From Phytoseiulus persimilis (Eukaryota > Arthropoda > Arachnida > Mesostigmata > Phytoseiidae), in assembly GCA_037576195.1 (NCBI GenBank), contig CM075102.1, positions 39,118,745-39,182,744 of the forward strand: DNA of 64,000 bases. The letters run 5' to 3'. Numbering within the stretch: the stretch's first letter is position 1; each line of letters starts with the position of its first letter. Shown one piece after another: positions 47,701-57,749 of the stretch. The notes beneath the pieces were generated by a model. That model was not told the DNA's origin, searched no databases, and worked only from the letters and a program-made list of their open reading frames with translations. A program made the translations under genes and the position numbers.

Positions 47701-49362
47701 AAATCCAAATCCAGGAGTGGTTACTGGAACCGTTGGACACTTTTGGAACTTCCAACGATATTTCCCACTGCTATCTTGCGGGGATCACTTTCTGCGATTC
47801 CCCTCGAACTCTACTAAGCTGGCACCTGATTCGCCGAACTTCCCTGTGTTTGTTTTGATATGTGTGCTCAACGACAAGCGAAACGAGATTCGCCACGCCA
47901 GACTCGGAGTCGATTGCTCTCGGCTGCTGTTGGTCGTCCATATTCAATCAACGAGCGAACGAGCCCCGTAGCTCGACCCACCGCTGGCTTGAGGGCCGTA
48001 GCTGGCGGGAGACCCCCACCCAAGCAAGCAAGCACAGCCTGACGACAAAAATACTCATTCAATTTTTTCTGGACGTTCCTCACCCTCCGCCGTCGTTCAT
48101 ATGGCCTCGCAGCGATCGGCACACCTTCACCCCACATTTTGCTCACCATTCCCGCCGCGTCGTTTGCTGTGGGAAATCTTCCGCGGGCCCGTCTGGTGCG
48201 CACTGGAGTTTCCCGTTGTGGTCCCTCGGATACGTTATCGATTTCGGCACCTCTCTGATTAAGTCGAGAGGACGATGTCTCCTCGAAGATAACACTCGCA
48301 CCCACAGGAAACGAACGGCCGTCATCGTGGACATGGTGTATCGCTCTCGCAGAAGTGCTCGCGAGAGAAACGAGCCGAGCGATAAGGGAAGTGGTACTGC
48401 CGACGGCCGGCACACCTCAGGAAATCCCGGACCACAAGATGGATAACAGGGAACAAACGGAAACAATCGACCGCAAGCGAATAAATACCCAGTCGGACCC
48501 AGATACCGTATGGACACCTTCGGTGTGGCCGACAAAGCCACGCCCTGTCCTCAAACATTCTCGATGCGAAAGCAAACAACTGTATAGGGTTTCCCGTATT
48601 GGGTTGGTGGAAACCGATCTCAAGACCGTGTGGAGGGGAAACTCCCTCACGAAGTCCTGGAGCTCACGTAGGATCGAGTCGTGGAAGTATCTTCTCGGAG
48701 AGCAGTCATCCCGAGGTTTTTATTGAGAGCTCAGAACCCCTAGCAGCCCCTCATGTTTCCAAGCTCTCTATCGATCGGATAGTTCGAAGTCTTATTATGG
48801 GATGCCTCTGGAAGCGATGTGCATCCTCAGACGAGCGACACAGATTCCGAAACCGTTCCCAATGAAGAGGCGGACAGAAACTGAAAAGATGTTGACACGT
48901 CGGGAGAAACGCGACTGCGATATCAATTGTGGAAGGCTCAGCCGGTCTGTATCTGCTCGGCGGTCCCATCTGGACGTTGGGTGCGGAAGAAGAGATTTGC
49001 TTCGACGTCCGAGACGGCCCTTCTTTCTTGACAGGACAGACCGTTCGTACAGACAAGGTAGACGAGGAGGTGCAGGAGAAGTAAGACCGGAGTGGGGACG
49101 GAACGCGAAAGAAGCCACGAGATAGCAACTAAGGTTCGAGCAATGGATAGTCACCATGCCGTCGGGGTGGATCTGCCGGCCTGCGACTCGGGGAACGGGG
49201 CGATAGAGGGGGGCTCGAATTAACGAGATTGCGGCAGTGCGTGAGATGACCGTCCAAGGGAGTTCGCCGGCCGCTGCTCGGAGGAGCGCGTGCGAGGGAA
49301 ACGGGGGTTCTCGGTTATTTGTTGATTGGGATCTCTAGACTCGGATCTATCTCTTAGCAAAG
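44711..49362. other. No recognised gene
   Basis: Frames reach 194 codons (47862-48446, plus) and 181 (47868-48413, minus), facing each other over the same bases, which is typical of CpG-rich noise. Between 46453 and 47201 a minus-strand 100-codon frame (LNHAIELARLYCSLIVTAQH) and a plus-strand 171-codon frame are mildly protein-like. An (AAGC)n run is at 48021-48034. No RNA genes or element ends seen. Confidence 0.45.
47264..47289. repeat. 8-bp hairpin around (GACC)n
   Basis: GCTGCTTG and its exact complement CAAGCAGC flank a ten-base ACCGACCGAC loop. Confidence 0.7.
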
Positions 49363-49378
49363 GAGAGAGAGAGAGAGA
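49363..49378 (+). repeat. (GA)8 microsatellite
   Basis: Eight perfect GA units, matching in length the AG tract at 13474. Confidence 0.9.
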
Positions 49379-49430
49379 ACGTCCGCCGCATTTGTCCGAG
49401 ACGCACTTAATGTTCGCTTAATCTTTGCTC

Positions 49431-49465
49431 ATCCGAAGAGTCCCCGTTAAGCTCTTCGGATTTTT
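49431..49465 (+). other. 10-bp hairpin followed by a T run
   Basis: ATCCGAAGAG at 49431-49440, an 11-base loop, and the exact complement CTCTTCGGAT at 49452-49461, immediately followed by more T. It has the shape of a bacterial intrinsic terminator, but the setting is eukaryotic, so the resemblance is probably fortuitous; a pol III-type T terminator is another reading. It ends next to the stop codon of the minus-strand frame at 49465. Confidence 0.6.
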
Positions 49466-50184
49466 CAAGACGAGCTAATTTTTCCCTGCCCGCTCAATGG
49501 AAAACCCATCGCTCCTCTGACGATCCGATCAGAATTGACCGCGAACTTCACTGGGAACCGCTGTGACCAAAAGTTTGGGTCTGCTTCCTGGAAGTCCGAA
49601 AAATCTCGACTGAGCGGCGTCGTCGAGGAAGTGACCTGTACCTGCCAAGCGAATCCACTTTTGCGACCGCTCAGCCACGGATGTGTCCAGAGTTCATGGT
49701 GGAGGCTGTCAAGCAGGAGGTACAACCAGAGGTCGGTGTCAGGGGCGGCGGCGAGCTGTTGACCGTCGACACTTTGCTTGGGGTCTTGTTGGGAACGAAG
49801 CTTTTGGGATGTACACGTAGTGACACGTCGACTTGATGCACATTCTGTGTCCGACGCCTCGAGCGGTCGATTCCACGCCTGAAACCAACTCAGACGAGCA
49901 GCTCCATAGAGGGTGCGCGACAAAACACATGAACCGCTCCAAGACGTGATATTCAGCAGCTGGCTACATCGGCCTACACCTGGCTGCGTGGTCCCAGGTT
50001 CCGCCGGGACCTGTATGTCACCGTTCATTGAGAAGAACACGACCGGACACAGCTCGACCAAGGGCACAGGCGAATGCGGGAAGTGCAGCGTCACCTTGCA
50101 CTCAGCAAAGCTCTTGAGTCCATGTATCCTCGCTGCAGGACCGATTCGAGTGTTTAGAAATATGCGAAAAACGGTCGGAATCAT
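49465..50184 (-). CDS. Unidentified long ORF (239 aa)
   Basis: An ATG-initiated frame of 239 codons, among the longest ATG-started frames here. The N-terminal 50 residues are mildly hydrophobic (PVPLVELCPVVFFSM) and might be a signal or anchor. The middle is Trp/Ser/Leu-rich with several Cys (ITSWSGSCVLSRTLYGAARL), and the C-terminus is polar (DFSDFQEADPNFWSQRFPVK). No domain recognised. It has no overlap with the next minus-strand frame (50447-50758), which could be an upstream exon of the same gene. Overlapping frames on both strands are shorter. Either a genuine exon with adjoining intron sequence, or a chance frame slightly longer than expected. Confidence 0.25.
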   Translation of the reverse strand: MIPTVFRIFLNTRIGPAARIHGLKSFAECKVTLHFPHSPVPLVELCPVVFFSMNGDIQVPAEPGTTQPGVGRCSQLLNITSWSGSCVLSRTLYGAARLSWFQAWNRPLEASDTECASSRRVTTCTSQKLRSQQDPKQSVDGQQLAAAPDTDLWLYLLLDSLHHELWTHPWLSGRKSGFAWQVQVTSSTTPLSRDFSDFQEADPNFWSQRFPVKFAVNSDRIVRGAMGFPLSGQGKISSS

Positions 50185-50446
50185 ATGACGAGCTCAGCAA
50201 TGTTCCTACCCGGATCCTTGCGCACAAGACACCGCCAAGCACCGACGTTGGTGGCTCTTATGGCTTGATTGCTCACGAATGAGAACTAACCAAGCATGGT
50301 CAGCTGCACTTCACGAAAATATAGGGTGGTCGTCGGGGAGAGATGGGACCGATTCCAGGAAAGAGTTGCGTAAGACGGAAGAACGGGTCTCGGCCGAATG
50401 CTATGGTCGTGTGCGCGTTGAACCATTCGAGTTTGTTCCTCGCTAA

Positions 50447-50758
50447 TTAGCGCTGATTGTCACTTTGATATTTCTCCAACAGCTCGTCGGGTGCCTGGCT
50501 GGCTAGGCGGTTGACCGGATGGTTCAGGGAGAGGCTCCATGGGGAATGTGGCCATTCTTGGTCAAGTGCACTTCCTGTAAGTCCCACGCCCCCATCCTCT
50601 CTCCCTCTCTCCCATCCAGAGTACTCTTCGATATCTCTCTGAAGCGTTCGCTGCCGGTAATTTTCTAAAACGTCCTCACTCTCTGTGTCGGTATCTGTGG
50701 ATATGAGCGGGTCCCTTTCGAGAGGCTGTTTCATCGAAATCGTTGTTCCGAAGGTCAT
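50447..50758 (-). CDS. Candidate N-terminal coding exon, unknown protein
   Basis: The frame starts at ATG 50758 directly after an in-frame stop. It encodes a polar, acidic N-terminus (LERDPLISTDTDTESEDVLE, then NYRQRTLQRDIEEYSGWERG) that resembles the cytoplasmic leader of a membrane protein; acidic ERDPL-type leaders occur in transporters, but this is only an impression. After about residue 55 the frame becomes Gly/Ser-rich and less convincing, which would fit read-through into an intron, although no strong donor is present at that point. The start context is poor (C at -3). It lies upstream, in transcription order, of the 239-codon frame at 49465-50184. Confidence 0.25.
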   Translation of the reverse strand: MTFGTTISMKQPLERDPLISTDTDTESEDVLENYRQRTLQRDIEEYSGWERGREDGGVGLTGSALDQEWPHSPWSLSLNHPVNRLASQAPDELLEKYQSDNQR

Positions 50759-51054
50759 GCGTGAAGGTTATCAATGAGAATTTCCCTCCGCTCGAGAGAG
50801 CCCGCGGCTATTTTGGTATTTTTTTGCTCAAGTCTGCCTCACGTTTCGTGTGATTAATTCCTCCCAATCTGACCGCTCATAGAAACATGCTTCAAGGAAA
50901 AGCGGAAAAAATATAGAAGCGCTTTCCATGTGCTGCAATTTTTAGCGGTTCACCTGCCTAGCCCACTTGGAGGTTCGAAATTCAGCATTTTTATCTTCCA
51001 TTCCTCGCCCTCTGAGAGATAGAGCTGCATCAAACTCTGATCCCGCGGAGGCTC

Positions 51055-51321
51055 TCAGGGCTCGGGTTTCCGCTTTTTCCTGAGGAGACTCTCGTCTCGG
51101 CCTGAAATGGTCGCACAGACGCAGCAGACGTGCGAATGCACAGACCGGCCTGTATAAATCATAGCGTTGCGGCCGTTGTCATCCTCATCGCTCCGAGTAA
51201 TAGAGTTGTTATTGGGGAAGTCGCTCGACATCATCCACAGCGTAGCCGCCGCAAAACTCGGATTCATTCCGAGTTGCGGAATATTGCGTCCCATTCGGAA
51301 TAAGTGGAATTCATAAATCAC
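51055..51321 (-). CDS. Candidate coding segment, unknown protein
   Basis: The minus-strand frame is open for 88 codons; the first true ATG reads MGRNIPQLGMNPSFAAATLW and continues with an Asn/Asp-rich stretch (SSDFPNNNSITRSDEDDNGR) and a basic tail. It is polar and protein-like with no domain. It precedes the frame at 50447-50758 on the same strand, so the three minus-strand segments between 49.5 and 51.3 kb could be exons of one gene, but I could not find splice pairs joining them. Confidence 0.2.
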   Translation of the reverse strand: MIYEFHLFRMGRNIPQLGMNPSFAAATLWMMSSDFPNNNSITRSDEDDNGRNAMIYTGRSVHSHVCCVCATISGRDESLLRKKRKPEP

Positions 51322-51519
51322 AAATTAAATTGGACGTCCGTATGAATGAGTGGTCCATGATCCCCTCGCGACCATCAATCATGGTACACAAAAACGCCTC
51401 GCAAAGCGCATATCAGTGTGAGCAGATTCGCATGTGCAATTAAATCCATGTTGACGTTGACGTAAACGGTTGAATCAATCCCGTGGCTCACGCTTCCTGT
51501 TCGGGAGCGGCTCCCATGG

Positions 51520-51836
51520 TTCCCATCCTCAGCGACAGCACATGTTCGGAAGCATGTTCACCGACCACTACAGGTTGGCATTTCCTGTTCGGAAACTTCC
51601 GAGCCCGATTTTGTTTTGGCCATGACTTTGTCAACTCTTGGAGTTCTCCAAAAATTGAAAAGTGATCAATAGAGGATTTTTAGGTCATCTCGATTTCTCA
51701 TTCCAGTGGATATGATGAGGAATGCGGCCAGGATACGACTTTGGAAATAACGCTTTGTTTCGCGGTCTTCTCAGAAAATATCCGGAAAACGTCGAATTCC
51801 AGCGGATCGGACTCGTGGGGTCGCATTCGACACGCG
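51520..51836 (+). repeat. Left arm of a diverged inverted repeat pair (~310 bp)
   Basis: The sequence from about 51520 to 51836 reappears in reverse complement at 52168-52475. Three blocks align without gaps: 51601-51641 with 52354-52394 (36 of 41 identical), 51706-51733 with 52268-52295 (23 of 28), and 51784-51818 with 52184-52218 (31 of 35), in the same order and at similar spacing. The arms therefore belong to one repeat family, diverged by roughly 15% in blocks and more between them. The centre, 51837-52167, is unique as far as I can see. This could be a foldback-type DNA element or two independent insertions in opposite orientation. Confidence 0.85.
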
Positions 51837-52167
51837 TCATTCGCCAGAAGACTGATTGGAGTTATCTCGTTTCCTCTGAAGATGGCGAGCGAACGTACCC
51901 TCTCCTTTCTAAAGGCCCTGCCCATTGGCTGATATCGTTCTCCTCGCATTTCCTCTCGTAGCTCCTCGACGATGCAGAATCGAAGGTATCTCCTTGGTTG
52001 TAGTTCTCTCCAAAATGGCCGAGTCGATCCGACGATTTTCGATTTTCACGGGGATTCACCCTCGTAAGATTTCTTGCCCTCGATCGCTGAAGCCATCCCC
52101 AACATCAAATAAGTACTCGATAAGGAGAACACAAGAAATTGTTGGCCAATGACCGGCCCCCTTTTGT

Positions 52168-52475
52168 GCGTCAAAAGCGACCTCCACGAGTCCGATGCGA
52201 TTCAATTCGACGTTTTCCCGTATGCTTCAAGAAGACCTCGTTAAAATGGGTCATTTTCAAAACCGTCTGCTGGCCACAATTTTCATCATATCCACTCCGT
52301 TGAAGAATTGGGATGATTGAAACCCCCCATCGATCACTTTTTGGTTTTTGAAACCAAGGATTGACAAAGTTATGGCCAAAACTATATCGGGCTCGGCCAT
52401 TCCCTACAGAAAAATGCCACCCTCTAGATTCTCTCTCCTTGAACGGAACAACGCGAGTTGGGCTGAGGATATATT
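52168..52475 (-). repeat. Right arm of the inverted repeat pair (~310 bp)
   Basis: Reverse-complement partner of 51520-51836. On the minus strand this copy is open for 112 codons over its whole length (RGWHFSVGNGRARYSFGHN, FVNPWFQKPKSDR). The other copy gives a related peptide (GWHFLFGNFRARFCFGHDF) before a stop, so the family may once have been coding, or the shared frame just follows from DNA similarity. No known domain. No target-site duplication could be recognised outside the arms. Confidence 0.8.
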
Positions 52476-52822
52476 GGGGTGCGAGTTGGGATGATTTTCC
52501 AAAATTCATACATTCATCTTCTTATATCCAATGTCAATATGCCGGCATTCTCTCTGGGAACTCAATGGAAAGCACGGTTCAGTAATGAGGTATGATGTTG
52601 ACTCAGAGGGTGGCGTCGGGTTTATGTAAGAACAGGAGGAGGACTCATGTTGAAGGAGCGGAGAAGCCTTCAACGAGTCGTACCCAGGGGTGAGCGGAAT
52701 CCAATCGAATCAAATCTGGGGATTAGTATTCGAAGGGGCAACTGGCTCGAGCCAGCGTACGGCTGTGGCGAAGCCAACTCTGCTGAGTCAACTTCGTTGA
52801 CCACGCGCCGAGCCGGTTGCTA

Positions 52823-53095
52823 TTACACATAGATGTATCTATGATGGCAAGAGCTAATCTCATTCAGGCTCCGAATGAGAACGTTCCGTCGCGCTCGCGG
52901 TCCCGGAGTAATGTGATAGGGCTCAAGACGAGCCCAGCTGGCCCATTTGTTGTACAGCTTGTGTACTAGGGTCATGAGAAGCTCCGCTGCACGGGGAAGT
53001 TCTCCATCCAAAACCTCGATCCCAGAACGCGGAGCCTGGGGCATGATTTGAGTCCTGTTCGCCCGAGTTGTTCTTATCGAGGAAATATCGCGCAC
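52823..53095 (-). mobile_element. Possible LINE reverse-transcriptase fragment
   Basis: The minus-strand frame contains APRSGIEVLDGELP followed by ELLMTLVHKLYNKWASW and a basic LIRSLNEIS segment. Non-LTR retrotransposon reverse transcriptases carry, in this order, a conserved APG-DGI patch, an amphipathic E-L-L helix with an F-N core, and then basic motifs before the catalytic YADD-type box. The spacing here is similar and the resemblance is suggestive but partial: the catalytic box was not found nearby on this strand, and the conserved G-D of the first patch is altered. If real it is a short, old relic with the rest lost. Chance is quite possible. Confidence 0.2.
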
Positions 53096-53732
53096 TCGAA
53101 CCTCGGTTACCGTGCGCCCTACTCATAAAGCCTCGTGACCAGGTGGCTGGCGTCAGGTGACCAGGCCGTGCTGTCGAATGGGTCCACGCGTTCCTCCGCT
53201 CCTGAACTTTATTTCGGTTGCGGTCCTCTCCATGCGGGAGTTACCTGCTCTGAGCCTGGTCTTTGTCACTTTGCCCGATGTTGATATTATTTTGAAGCTA
53301 TGAAATTATTCGAAATCGATTCATACATCATTGAATGTTCGTGAAGGATGCAATGCTATGGGTCGCCCGACCTAGGTGGTTCAGCAAAGGTTCAGCAGTC
53401 TTCGGCGGAATTCGTCGACTCGAAAAAGTTAAGATCTGCTCATTCAGGCGGAGATCGCTGTTTTGGACAGCTCCAAGCAGTGCGAGTTTTCTTTCTCTTG
53501 AAGGACGCTCAATCTCCATCTGGCCAGCTAATTCATCGTCTCGAACGGAAACGCGGGGCAGTCTTTAAAAGTTCAGAAGAGTCGGCCGCTAGACTAACCG
53601 AAAGAGCCGGCAGGAGAGGCTTCTTCAGAACGAATGCGCCCAGGCTGGGTTTGCAATCCAGAACGCTGGAAACCTGACTACCACGCTTTCAGACAGATTT
53701 GTCTTCTTGAAAGATAGAGAGGAGTCAAGGAT

Positions 53733-54011
53733 ATGGAGAAAGTGGGAGAGAAGAAGAAAGGTAATGAGAGATCCAGCCGCAGAGCTCGGGATAGGGAGAC
53801 CACCCTGGTGTTGAACAATGACGCTCTGTGTGGAAAACATGATGCGGCTCAGATGTCATCGTTCGATAATAGGAGTTCCCGCCGCAGAATCGGGGAGCTC
53901 GTGAATGAGATCCTTGATGGAGGAACGAGAAAGCATTCCCTGTGGTTCGAGAGGAAGCGTCTCGTACACGAACCCGTCGTTCGTATCGGTGCATCACTCG
54001 GATCATCATAG
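53733..54011 (+). CDS. Candidate ORF, unknown basic protein (92 aa)
   Basis: I do not recognise this. The ATG at 53733 has G at -3 and G at +4. The frame encodes 92 residues: a Lys/Arg/Ser-rich N-terminus (MEKVGEKKKGNERSSRRARD), a polar middle (TTLVLNNDALCGKHDAAQM) and a charged C-terminal part with a helical stretch (RRIGELVNEILDGGTRKHS). Such composition fits a nuclear or RNA-binding protein, with no domain to confirm it. A donor (AAG|GTAATG) lies after nine codons, so the ATG could belong to a spliced transcript. Another protein-like plus-strand frame (53348-53677) precedes it, with no in-phase junction found. Confidence 0.25.
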   Translation: MEKVGEKKKGNERSSRRARDRETTLVLNNDALCGKHDAAQMSSFDNRSSRRRIGELVNEILDGGTRKHSLWFERKRLVHEPVVRIGASLGSS

Positions 54012-54044
54012 AATCTGATCCCACTCACTCAGCCGTTGCCGTCA

Positions 54045-54105
54045 CGGGAGGTCGAAACGAGAGACTTCGAGGAGCGGAATGCTGTCCGCTAACTGTGCCA
54101 CGTGT
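54045..54105 (-). ncRNA. tRNA-like pol III promoter block (possible SINE head)
   Basis: On the minus strand, TGGCACAGTTAGCGG (54100-54086) matches the tRNA A-box core TRGCNNAGY exactly. About 43 bases on, TTTCGACCTCC (54057-54047) matches the B box at 7 of 9 positions, at the spacing found in tRNAs. Between them AGCGGA, a six-base loop and TCCGCT form a perfect anticodon-like stem (54073-54090). The acceptor ends do not pair convincingly, so this is a tRNA relic or a tRNA-derived SINE head rather than a working tRNA. Confidence 0.35.
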
Positions 54106-57008
54106 TCCTCCTTCGTCTGCCGTGCTCCACTTCATTCTGAAATAATCGCTAATCAAAAGCGCTTTCTCGGAGAATCTTGTCTCAATAATCTACCTCGAGC
54201 CTGCGATCCATGAGCTCAATCAGAGACACGGAAAGCGTGGGTAGATGAAAACATCGGAACAAAGAATCAAATGTTCCTTCCCGGCTTGATGGTGACTATC
54301 TGTGGACAGAATCGCTCCTCGGTGGGCGGCTGGGGAAAAAGAGTCTGGACAGTGAGTATTTAACGTGAAGCATAACACGTGGATTTCGGCTCAGTCCACT
54401 GATTCCGGAAGGATCGACAACGAAAACGACAGAGAGATGATGTCGAACAAGTCGTAGATGATGTTCTGAGACCACCCAGCGAAGGAACAACGGCCGTTGT
54501 TAATGACATCACCTGGAAATTCTCTCCGTCTCTCTCTTCACTTCTGATGTTTCTCACACGTCGTTTCTGCTGCTAGAACGAACTCTGGAAGGGCCGCTAG
54601 TATGACACGAGTGCCAGCTGGTTCATTGGCTGTTCTCTAACGGACGCCTGCCATTGTGTGGACAAGGAGGAGGGAAATTTCCGGAACTTCTTTGTCGTAG
54701 GGATGGGTCGCTCAGCAATTATGGCCGCACACCACGAACGCCGTGCATAGTCTGCGGGAGTTTATTGCTTGTCGTAAACTTTCCTCATCATGACGACTAT
54801 TAATAAAAGCAGCTCCAACCAAAAACGTCACCTGGGCTTGATGGCATCGGTGATTTTCAGTACAGGTCCGAACAACTCTCCCGGAGCCGTGTGATTAAAT
54901 CGGGCGGATCGTGGTCCCTCGCTTTCGTCGGGAGGACGGTTCACAGCGCTCGTCAAACCTCCATCGGATGACCGGTAGCCTAGCCAGTATTGGTCCATCG
55001 GAGGGGCGCACTCGTTTCAGGAGCGACGGGGCACATTTTGGATATCGGGCACACAGAGAAAATACAGCAGACGAAAACAAGACATCCCGCCATCGAGAGG
55101 GAGCGAATGGAGTTTTCATATGGAGAATGTGGTAATTTCTTTTCGATCTCTACAGCGTTCGGAAACCCATAGACTCTTGATTGACACCAAAGCATCCATT
55201 CAACGCTTCTTCCATAATTCGGGCTCGCCATAATTCCATCTGGCGTCTGTGAGATTCGCGGTCCGAGGAAGAATCATTTCGGGTGGAGTGACCGATCCCG
55301 GACGGCTCCGGAGATGCGATCGGAGGAAACTGATAGATCCCCTACACCTCGACACAGCCTCTTTTCAATGTTCGTACGTCACTTCAAGTTCATTCCGAAA
55401 CTTTTTAGCACTCGCTGCTTGACGTGACCACACTGCCGCTGTTTCCATTTGCAGAGCTCGATAACTCCAGACTGGGGGTGGGCTTGGTACCATTCAGCAA
55501 AGCCCATCTTTCTTTTAATAATTACCACAGACACATTCGGTAGCGAGTCTCTGGGGATGAATTTTCTCCGGTTCCGTGATTCCGGAGCCCAATTCATTGG
55601 TTTCCAATTTCGGCGCACGATTCCGCTTGTCATCAACCGGTCCAATTCTCGAAATTGCGAGATGGTTTCATTGTTTACTAGAGGGATTTCATTCAATGCA
55701 ACTCCCCGGTGCGTCTTGACCGTCACGCTCCGAACCGCTGCACGTCAAAAATGTTAATGGCGGAGCTGGTGTTCCACGCCAGCAATATTTGACATGGTGC
55801 TGTTTTGCTCGTAGCGGAGCGATCAACGAACGTACTTCACGGATCTCACTTTTCAGCCTGTCACGATTGAAATGTATCGAGATAGCTGACAAGGCTTCGT
55901 ATCGGATGGCAACGGCTGTGAAGGCAAAAACTTCCAATTAAATCGTATACGGTTCACACGGATGTGTTCGCAGATGAAAATTCGAATGTGAAGCAATGCT
56001 TGGGCCAGGATTTCGAAACCTGAGCCAGTCGTCTGTTTCGCCGTTGAAGGTTCACCACAAGTGGACGACTCGATTCTACAACACAATGCTCCTTCGATTC
56101 GGAAACGAGAATCCGGTCACATCTCTAAAGGAGGCAATGACGGCTGGCCAAATTTGTTGGAAGTGGATTTTCGTCTCAAGGTGTGAGACAATCCGAAGAA
56201 CGAAACAGAGTTACTGAGAGGTTCGGGAGATATTGAATGCGGGATGACTGGGGTCGTTGGAGGCACGCCGAGATTCGGAGCGCTGTTTTTGACGAGAGAT
56301 TGGCGTTTCCACATAGAGTCTCGACGACGATCGAATCATCCGCGTGATCTTGCCTGAGTGCTATGGTTGAGCAAGTCAAGTTATACGTCATAGCTGAGTC
56401 ACACGGAGTATGTGCGTCGCTCCCATGAGCCAGAAAATTACCGGGCCCGAAAAGCCGCTTCGATGAAAATAAGGACCCATTTCCAGTTTGCATTGTGATC
56501 CGTAAGCTGCGAAGTAATCTGGCATGCGCTACCCACTTCCAATCGATAAATTCGAGGACTTGAACTGCATGGATCAGTTTTCACGAATGAGATTTGGAAC
56601 TGATGTCACTCTAGCTGTCTGGATCTGAGAACGAGCGTACCGGTAGTACTGGTACTGTTTTCGTTCTTCGCAAGATGTAATCTGCAATCTTTTCTCAAGC
56701 CTGGGTGCCGGTCAGGGATCTGCGAACAGAGAGGATGATCCGGCATGGGAGCCCTGGAGAGCCTAGATGGCGGAGAAAACGCCATCGAGCTTCTGTGAGA
56801 TGTCATCGGTTCACATTGAAGGCCTCCCGTAGAATCGGCGGCAGCCGCAAAGAGCGGCGATTCCTAAGCCTCGAGAGACAAGCCCTTAGAAATTCCTCGG
56901 ATCCGAAACACCACAATTAAGGAAAGGGAGATTGGGATAAAAACGTCCAATCCCGCAGGATACGCAATCGAGTCCGGGACAAACTGATAACATGCGCAGA
57001 TTCGATGT
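54106..57008. other. No recognised gene
   Basis: A 115-codon minus-strand frame at 55379-55726 (RGVALNEIPLVNNETISQFR, then RKFIPRDSLPNVSVVIIKRK) is protein-like and starts with ATG, and 55689-55937 on the same strand is also polar. No domain or splice pair was found. The remainder is short frames. No RNA gene or repeat array. Confidence 0.4.
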
Positions 57009-57665
57009 ATGATTGTAGCCATTATACCGCTGCCTCGGTCGGCCGAGTCGGTGGATTCTTCCACTGTCGCTCTCACTTGCGAGATGCATCGTATGGCTCT
57101 CAATATTCTCGCATATGCACCGAAGCCATTCCGGAGTGGAGCTCCTTTGTTTTTTGACTGGAACCGAGGGCCGAATAGCCTTTTAACGGTACCAAAGGTC
57201 TATGACGAACCAATTCATGGTGAGTTAGACTTCGGTAAGTCTCCTTTTTCGGAACAATGAAGGAAATCACTCAACGCTTTTCGTTAACGTCAAGGCAGCA
57301 AAGAATCGAGGAATTCAACCGGTGGATGAACGAAGTCTTCATGGATTCTACTTTTTTGTCCGTTCCCACAGGAGAATTTTTGAGAGAAAACGATTTCACA
57401 TCACTACGGAGAGCCATTTGTTTCCAGGTGAAATATGAAGGAGGTTTGGCGGCGTTCTTCTGAAGGGGGAGTGTATGCTGATGGACCTGGTACAAGTTTT
57501 CCCGTAATTTTACAACATAATCACGACAAGAAGCCCGTCGGACGGACTGCTCACGGTGCCGACTGTTTTCAAGGTGTCCATATTTTTGTCGATGTCATCA
57601 AATCGACCGATAGCGAACCGGCCTTTCGCTCGTCCGCATCTGCCCTCGTTGGCTTCAAAGGATGA
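57009..57665 (+). CDS. Candidate three-exon gene, unknown protein (about 148 aa)
   Basis: I do not recognise this. Exon 1 runs from ATG 57009 (or 57084) to a consensus donor (TTCG|GTAAGT) at 57235. A 64-base intron ends at 57298. Exon 2 (57299-57427, 129 bases, phase 1 at both ends) closes at a good donor (CCAG|GTGAAA). A 146-base intron ends in CTGTTTTCAAG at 57573. Exon 3 runs to TGA 57663-57665. All junctions keep one frame, giving about 148 residues. Exon 1 contains APLFFDWNRGPNSLLTVPKV, exon 2 is basic and aromatic (LHGFYFFVRSHRRIFERKRF), and exon 3 reads GVHIFVDVIKSTDSEPAF. A second donor (CATG|GTGAGT) at 57220 is an alternative. Another frame through exon 2 is equally protein-like, and an acidic minus-strand frame covers exon 3, so doubt remains. 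Confidence 0.3.
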
Positions 57666-57749
57666 AAATTCGAGGTCATCGTAATCCTCGCCATCATCGC
57701 ATGAAATATGATCGTAGCAGTCGCACAATAGTCGTTCTTATACATCCCC

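Noticed and set aside
47862-48446. 194-codon plus frame and its 181-codon antisense partner
   Set aside because: Mirror-image frames over the same CpG/TCGA-rich DNA; neither has start, splice or motif support.
49431-49465. Bacterial rho-independent terminator
   Set aside because: The shape fits, but the window lacks bacterial gene structure; kept only as a hairpin feature.
53085-53110. GGTTCGAGTGC on the minus strand as a tRNA B box
   Set aside because: The B-box match is good, but no A box or cloverleaf stems were found upstream.
55379-55726. 115-codon minus-strand frame as a reverse-transcriptase piece
   Set aside because: Polar and protein-like, but no ordered polymerase motifs; left as an unassigned frame within the surrounding region.
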